Made by a program: the position numbers and the translations under genes. From Pseudomonadota bacterium (GTDB lineage: Bacteria; Pseudomonadota; Gammaproteobacteria; Burkholderiales; Burkholderiaceae_D): a stretch of DNA of 6,457 nucleotides. Below are positions 5,074-6,457 of the stretch, one piece after another. Location of the stretch: contig JAEVZY010000323.1 of assembly GCA_023392035.1 (NCBI GenBank), positions 1-6,457 on the forward strand, read 5' to 3'. Below the pieces are notes generated by a model. It was not told where the DNA came from. It did no database searches and saw only the letters and a list, made by a program, of their open reading frames with translations. Each line of letters opens with the position of its first letter. Within the stretch, counting starts at the first letter, position 1.

Positions 5074-6457
5074 ACTCCACATACCAATCAAGACTGCCGG
5101 GATTGGCCATCGCATCCGGATTGGCGACTTTTTCCAGCGGCATGCCCAGCAATAGCTTCTTGATCGGCAGCTCCATCTTCTTGCCCGTGAGCGTGCGCGG
5201 CACTTCGGGCGTCACCACGATCTGGTCCGGCACATGGCGCGCCGACAGTTCCTTGCGGATGCGCTGGCAGATCGCGTTCTGCAGATCAGCGTCCAGTACC
5301 GCGCCTTCTCGCAGCACCAGGAACAGCGGCATGAAGGAAGGACGACCGAGGTATTCCAGATCCACCACCAGGCTGTCCAGCACCTGCGGAAATTGCTCCA
5401 CCACGCGATAGATTTCGGCGGTGCCCATGCGGATGCCATGGCGGTTGATGGTGGTGTCGGAACGGCCGTAGATGATGGCGCCGCCGCGCGGCGTGATGCG
5501 GATCCAGTCGCCATGGCGCCAGACGCCGGGGAAGGTTTCGAAATAGCTTTCCAGGTAGCGCCGGTTGCCGGCGTCGTTCCAGAAATAGAGCGGCATGGAC
5601 GGCATGGGCTCGGTCACCACCAGCTCACCCACTTCGTCGATCACGGACTCGCCTTGCGCATTCCAGGCATGCACCGCCACCCCCAGGCAACGGCATTGCA
5701 TCTCGCCGGAATACACGGGAAGGATGGGACAGGCGCCGACGAAGGCGGCGGCAATGTCGGTGCCGCCGCTGATGCAGGCCAGCAGCAAATCCTCACCGAC
5801 TTTGCGGTACACCCATTCATAGCAATCTTCCGACAAGGGCGAGCCGGTCGAGCCCAGGCTGCGCAAGTGGCCAAGCGCGTAGTCACGTCCGGGTGAAATG
5901 CCCGCCTTCAGGCAGTTGGCATAGTAGGCCGCGCCGGCGCCAAAGAACGTGACTTGCGTCTCTTCGGCGAACTTCCAGAGCGTGGATAAATCGGGCCAGC
6001 CGGGATTGCCGTCGACAATGCAAATGGTCGCGCCCAACAGCAAGCCGCTGACCTGGGTATTCCACATGATCCAGCCGGTGGTGGAGAACCACAGGAAGCG
6101 GTCTTGCGGCCCGATGTCCAGTTGCAGGCCCAGGCCCTTCAGGCTTTCCAGCAAAGCCCCGCCATGGCCATGCACGATGGGCTTGGGCATGCCGGTGGTG
6201 CCCGAGGAATACAACACCCACAGCGGATGATCGAAAGGCAGTTGGGCAAACTCGAGCGGCGCATCGGTCTCGGCCAACAGGCTGTTCCAGTGACTGGCTG
6301 CCCCGCCCAGGCTGGCCTGGGCATCGAGATAAGGCAGCAGCACCGTATGCTGCAGCGTGGGCAGCGCGGCGCGCAGGGCGGCCACTTCTTCCATGCGATT
6401 GAAGTCGCGGCCGCCGTAGCGGTAACCGTCCACCGTCAACAGCAGCTTGGGTTCGAT
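5051..6457 (-). CDS. Acetoacetyl-CoA synthetase (acetoacetate-CoA ligase), 5' end beyond the window
   Basis: The product activates acetoacetate with ATP and CoA to acetoacetyl-CoA (EC 6.2.1.16), linking ketone bodies and polyhydroxybutyrate breakdown to central metabolism; it is expected to be cytosolic. The last 468 residues are present. The frame runs to the right edge without a start, and the family is about 650-670 residues, so roughly 190 N-terminal residues lie outside. A TTG at 6439 is in frame, but the residues before it (IEPKLLL) continue the family sequence, so it is internal. In partial numbering YSSGTTGMPK at about 83-92 is the adenylate-forming P-loop, GSTGSPL and SGGTDIA form the substrate pocket region, and RHGDWI, GRSDTTINR and RMGTAEIY are the hinge motifs that characterise this subfamily. 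LTGKKMELP near the end carries the catalytic lysine, a target of acetylation in related ligases. The protein ends at a TAG at 5051, with a terminator about 115 bases further on. I recall both acsA and aacS as names for this gene and leave the symbol blank. Confidence 0.93.
   Translation of the reverse strand: MEPKLLLTVDGYRYGGRDFNRMEEVAALRAALPTLQHTVLLPYLDAQASLGGAASHWNSLLAETDAPLEFAQLPFDHPLWVLYSSGTTGMPKPIVHGHGGALLESLKGLGLQLDIGPQDRFLWFSTTGWIMWNTQVSGLLLGATICIVDGNPGWPDLSTLWKFAEETQVTFFGAGAAYYANCLKAGISPGRDYALGHLRSLGSTGSPLSEDCYEWVYRKVGEDLLLACISGGTDIAAAFVGACPILPVYSGEMQCRCLGVAVHAWNAQGESVIDEVGELVVTEPMPSMPLYFWNDAGNRRYLESYFETFPGVWRHGDWIRITPRGGAIIYGRSDTTINRHGIRMGTAEIYRVVEQFPQVLDSLVVDLEYLGRPSFMPLFLVLREGAVLDADLQNAICQRIRKELSARHVPDQIVVTPEVPRTLTGKKMELPIKKLLLGMPLEKVANPDAMANPGSLDWYVEYARQRAG

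Noticed and set aside
5234..5896. Plus-strand frame of 220 codons opposite acetoacetyl-CoA synthetase
   Set aside because: Its His/Ala/Gly-rich composition is typical of an antisense shadow of a GC-rich gene, and the minus-strand protein has all family motifs.
6437..6439. TTG as a possible start of the synthetase
   Set aside because: Residues encoded before it up to the edge continue the family sequence, so the gene is simply cut by the window.
1..6457. CRISPR array, tRNA, rRNA, insertion sequence or transposase
   Set aside because: No regularly spaced repeats with unique spacers, cloverleaf, rRNA-like stretch, transposase motif or terminal inverted repeats were seen on either strand.

Overview
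The window reads like a chromosomal segment of a betaproteobacterium. The MinC, MinD and MinE sequences, the minC-minD-minE order, the GC-rich codon use and the neighbouring polyester/ketone-body gene (acetoacetyl-CoA synthetase) all fit Burkholderiales. An Oxalobacteraceae-like host (Herbaspirillum or Collimonas type) is my best guess from memory of protein style, not a demonstrated assignment.

Layout. (1) Positions 1-2693, minus strand: two unrecognised genes of 443 and 379 codons, separated by 179 bases and followed by a perfect 11-bp hairpin at the window's left edge. Both proteins combine long disordered, low-complexity stretches with one alpha-helical region, and neither shows a signal peptide, membrane segment or catalytic motif. 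They look like accessory genes beside a core operon. (2) 2694-2899: a divergent intergenic region with a clear TATAAT -10 element for the min operon. (3) 2900-4838, plus strand: minC, minD (GTG start) and minE, tightly packed, with minD and minE overlapping by one base. (4) 4839-5050: a convergent intergenic region with a strong intrinsic terminator oriented for the minus strand, and a short coding-like frame between it and the next gene. (5) 5051 to the right edge, minus strand: the C-terminal 468 residues of acetoacetyl-CoA synthetase, with the 5' end outside the window.

How they work together. MinC, MinD and MinE form the septum-placement oscillator: MinD is the membrane ATPase, MinC the FtsZ antagonist it recruits, and MinE the topological factor that stimulates MinD ATPase. 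Acetoacetyl-CoA synthetase activates acetoacetate and is metabolically unrelated; it is a convergent neighbour. Nothing in the sequence ties the two unknown genes to cell division beyond being divergent from minC. They are the only part of the window that could be undescribed biology, and their function cannot be read from sequence alone.
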